From positions 1-6,739 of the forward strand of contig JBCCFC010000757.1 in NCBI GenBank assembly GCA_039029935.1: a stretch of DNA of 6,739 nucleotides, given 5' to 3'. Shown piece by piece: positions 4,676 through 6,739 of this stretch (position 1 is its first letter; every line of letters begins with the position of its first letter). The stretch comes from G039029935 sp039029935 (GTDB lineage Bacteria > Chloroflexota > Anaerolineae > Caldilineales > Caldilineaceae). The notes below the pieces were generated by a model. It ran no database searches and was not told the origin of the DNA. It saw only the letters and a program-made list of their open reading frames with translations. A program made the position numbers and the translations under genes.

Positions 4676-6739
4676 ACGCACATATTTTATCGGACGAATC
4701 TTTCGTTCTGAGCCTGACTGAACCGTGCCTCGATGGCTGGAGCGTGACCCTGGTGCTTGCGGAGGTTCTGGGCACCTATCGCAACCTTATGAGCGGCGGA
4801 CCCGCCCGCAATCCGGCAGTACCCGGAACGAACTACGCAGCGTACGTCGCGCTTGAGCGCGAGGCTCTACGGTCCAAGCAAGCACGACAGCACTGGCTCA
4901 ACATTCTGAGGGGAGCCGTCAGAACCGAATTGCCGTGGAGAAGTGCCAGACTCGACTCTCCGGGTCAGGCCCCAAAGGTCGGACGCGAGCAGCTCATCCT
5001 CAGCGAAGAGCACACCTCGGAGTTGTTCTCCGTCGCCCACCGAGAAGGCGTCCCCATCAAGACGATCCTCCAATCGGCGTTTCTTCGCATGCTAGCCGAA
5101 CTAGGGGGCTGCTCAGACGTTCTCGCGGGAACGCTTGAGAACGGCAGACCGGAAACAGCCGGATCCGACGAGCTCGCAGGTCTGTTCCTGAATGTGCTTC
5201 CCCTCCGCGCCCGAATGGACTGCGCTAGTTGGCGCGAGCTTTTCGACGCGTTGATATCGGCCGAGGCCGCCGGTCACCCGTACCGCCGCTATCCGTCCAC
5301 CGCGCTGCAACGAGACTTTGGAGGCCGTTTCGCGACGGCGCTCTTCAACTTCACCAACTTCCACCCCTACGCAGCGCTGGCGGAAGGTGCGTCCCCGCGG
5401 CTTCTTGAGTGGACCGCATCCGACCAGACCTTCTACCCCCTGACATTGCAGTGTGCTCTGCATTGGGACCGGAGGACACTGCGTGTCGCCGCCGACTACC
5501 AAACCAACGTGTTCAACGCCGCTGATGCAGCGGAAGCCCTGGTCTTTTTTGAGGCGGCCGTCGCAGCGGCGGTCGAAGCGCCCGATGAGTCGCCAATGAA
5601 TCGCTCCCTTGCCCCCACTCGCCCAGCGGGCGCTCAAGGAAGAGCCGTGCGGGGCACAGGGCGGGCGGGACCACAGGACCGCTTTCTTGACCTGTTCCGG
5701 AAAGAGGTCAGTCGCGGTCCAGAGAGAATCGCTTGCTTGGACTCCGAGCGGTCGATCACGTACTCCAAGCTCGAAACCGAGTCGAGTGGCCTGGCGCGTT
5801 GCCTCTTGGCGAACGGAGCTCGCCCTGGGGGAGTAGTTGGCATCTATGCCGATCGTAGCATCGACTTCCTGATCGGGATTCTCGCTGTTCTAAAGGTCCG
5901 AGCCGCATTTCTCCCTGTTCATCCGGAGTGGCCGCTAGCCCGCGTCGCAGCCGCTCTCGCGGATGCTTCGGCGACGATTCTGCTCGTCGATGAACACCGA
6001 CCAGAGAGGCATCGCGAGCTCGCGCGAGGCCTGGGCGAGTCCTTCGTCCCGGTTTCGTTGCGCACCCGTGGCGAATCCAGTGATGAGTTGCCACAACCCG
6101 CGACGGGACACGAGCTCGCCTACATCTTCTTCACATCCGGCTCCACCGGGCGCCCCAAGGGCGCGATGGTGGGATACGACGGAATGGTCAATCATTTGTT
6201 GGCCAAGATCGACGAACTTGAGATGACCGAGCAGTCCATCGTCGCTCAATGTTCGTCTCAGTGCTTTGATGTCAGCGTTTGGCAGTTCCTCTCGCCACTG
6301 CTCTGTGGGGGACGCAGTGTCGTATTCACCGACGAAGAAATCACAGATCCCGTTCTCATGCTCTGGAAAGCCGACAGCGCGGGGATCACCATCCTTGAAA
6401 CAGTCCCCTCCGTCCTGAAGCCGATCGTAGCGGAACTCCACTCGGGCCGACTGGACCCCGCTCCTAGGCTTCATGAGCTTCGCTGGCTGGTAGTTATGGG
6501 CGAAGCCCTGCCGCCGGGAGTGGCGGTTGCTTGGAATGAGCGGTATCCCGGCACGCTAGTGAATGCATACGGCGCCACCGAGACATCCGACGATGTGACA
6601 CACCACCGGTTGTCTGCCGGGCACGACGCCGACGCGCCCGTTCCGGTGGGCAGACCTATCCGGAACTCGACCATACGAGTCCTAGATCGCTCACTGCGTC
6701 CTCTCGCGACAGGAGTTACGGGGGACGTCTATGTCTCCG
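4639..6739 (+). CDS. nonribosomal peptide synthetase fragment (partial C domain then A domain)
   Basis: An uninterrupted frame of 700 codons, open at both ends. It starts inside a condensation domain (4639 to about 5580): the C3 site reads TEPCLDG (4717-4737) instead of HHxxxDG, C5 is GLFLNVLPLR (to 5208), and a HPYRRYP segment begins near 5275. After an Ala/Arg-rich linker comes an adenylation domain (about 5680 to the edge): A1 ITYSKLETES, A2 LKVRAAFLPV, A3 YIFFTSGSTGRPKGAMV (6121-6171), A4 FDVSVWQ (6265-6285), A5 NAYGATE (6562-6582) and the start of A6 (GDVYVS). The catalytic Lys of A10 and any carrier domain lie outside. In the full enzyme the A domain would activate an amino acid as its adenylate and the C domain would form the peptide bond. 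There is no start codon or ribosome binding site at the left end. Its G+C is much higher than that of the genes to the left. Confidence 0.95.

Noticed and set aside
4368..4721. 117-codon plus-strand frame rich in Ile, Val, Thr and Ala
   Set aside because: It is the +1-shifted reading of the AAT/GGC repeat tract, has no ribosome binding site, and crosses the junction. The Asn/Gly/Ser frame has a good Shine-Dalgarno and is preferred.
4413..4775. 120-codon minus-strand frame rich in Tyr, Cys, His and Arg
   Set aside because: It is an antisense shadow of the low-complexity tract and spans the junction into the NRPS.
5113..5637. Minus-strand frames inside the NRPS (also 5756-6094 and 5935-6474)
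   Set aside because: They are antisense shadows typical of high-GC coding sequence; the plus-strand frame carries all the C- and A-domain motifs.

Overview
The window looks like two unrelated pieces of DNA joined at about position 4640. Bases 1 to about 4640 are mid-GC (29 of 60 G+C in a hand-counted line at 2881). They carry a bacterial transcription/translation neighbourhood: a divergent MFS transporter, nusA, a ylxR-family gene and the probable 5' end of infB. The NusA KH region (VGSCVGMRG, NARLAAKLTGWRIDIKS) resembles the Chloroflexota/Firmicutes style more than the proteobacterial one. A Chloroflexota-like bacterium is my best guess, with moderate to low confidence. Bases from about 4640 to the end are high-GC (39 of 60 in the line at 5341) and encode the inside of a nonribosomal peptide synthetase (NRPS), open at both ends.

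Layout. 135-1364 on the minus strand is a 12-helix MFS transporter. 1365-1864 is a 500-base divergent intergenic region. It holds a perfect 14-bp tandem repeat, a possible promoter, a potentially structured transcript and a convincing intrinsic terminator, then AT-rich repeats leading to the nusA ribosome binding site. 1865-3481 is nusA with an unusual acidic tail, and 3484-3771 is the ylxR-family gene, two bases downstream. 3772-4414 is a 643-base region with no credible protein gene. It contains several hairpins, the most striking being a nested multibranched fold at 4206-4321. At 4415 a gene with a good ribosome binding site begins and encodes an Asn/Gly/Ser-rich disordered N-terminus. From the conserved order nusA-ylxR-infB this is probably the start of IF-2. 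It is cut off near 4640, where an NRPS condensation domain begins mid-domain in a different frame and runs through an adenylation domain to the window edge.

How the parts fit. nusA, ylxR and infB form a classic transcription elongation/translation initiation cluster. Here infB appears to have its own long, structured leader rather than following ylxR closely. The NRPS has no start codon, ribosome binding site or visible mobile element at its left edge, and it does not fit this operon. A chimeric assembly or amplification product is the simplest explanation; a real illegitimate recombination at a GCGGCGG-type repeat is the alternative. The most interesting native signals are the two potentially structured leaders, before nusA and before the infB candidate. 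I see no complete new system.
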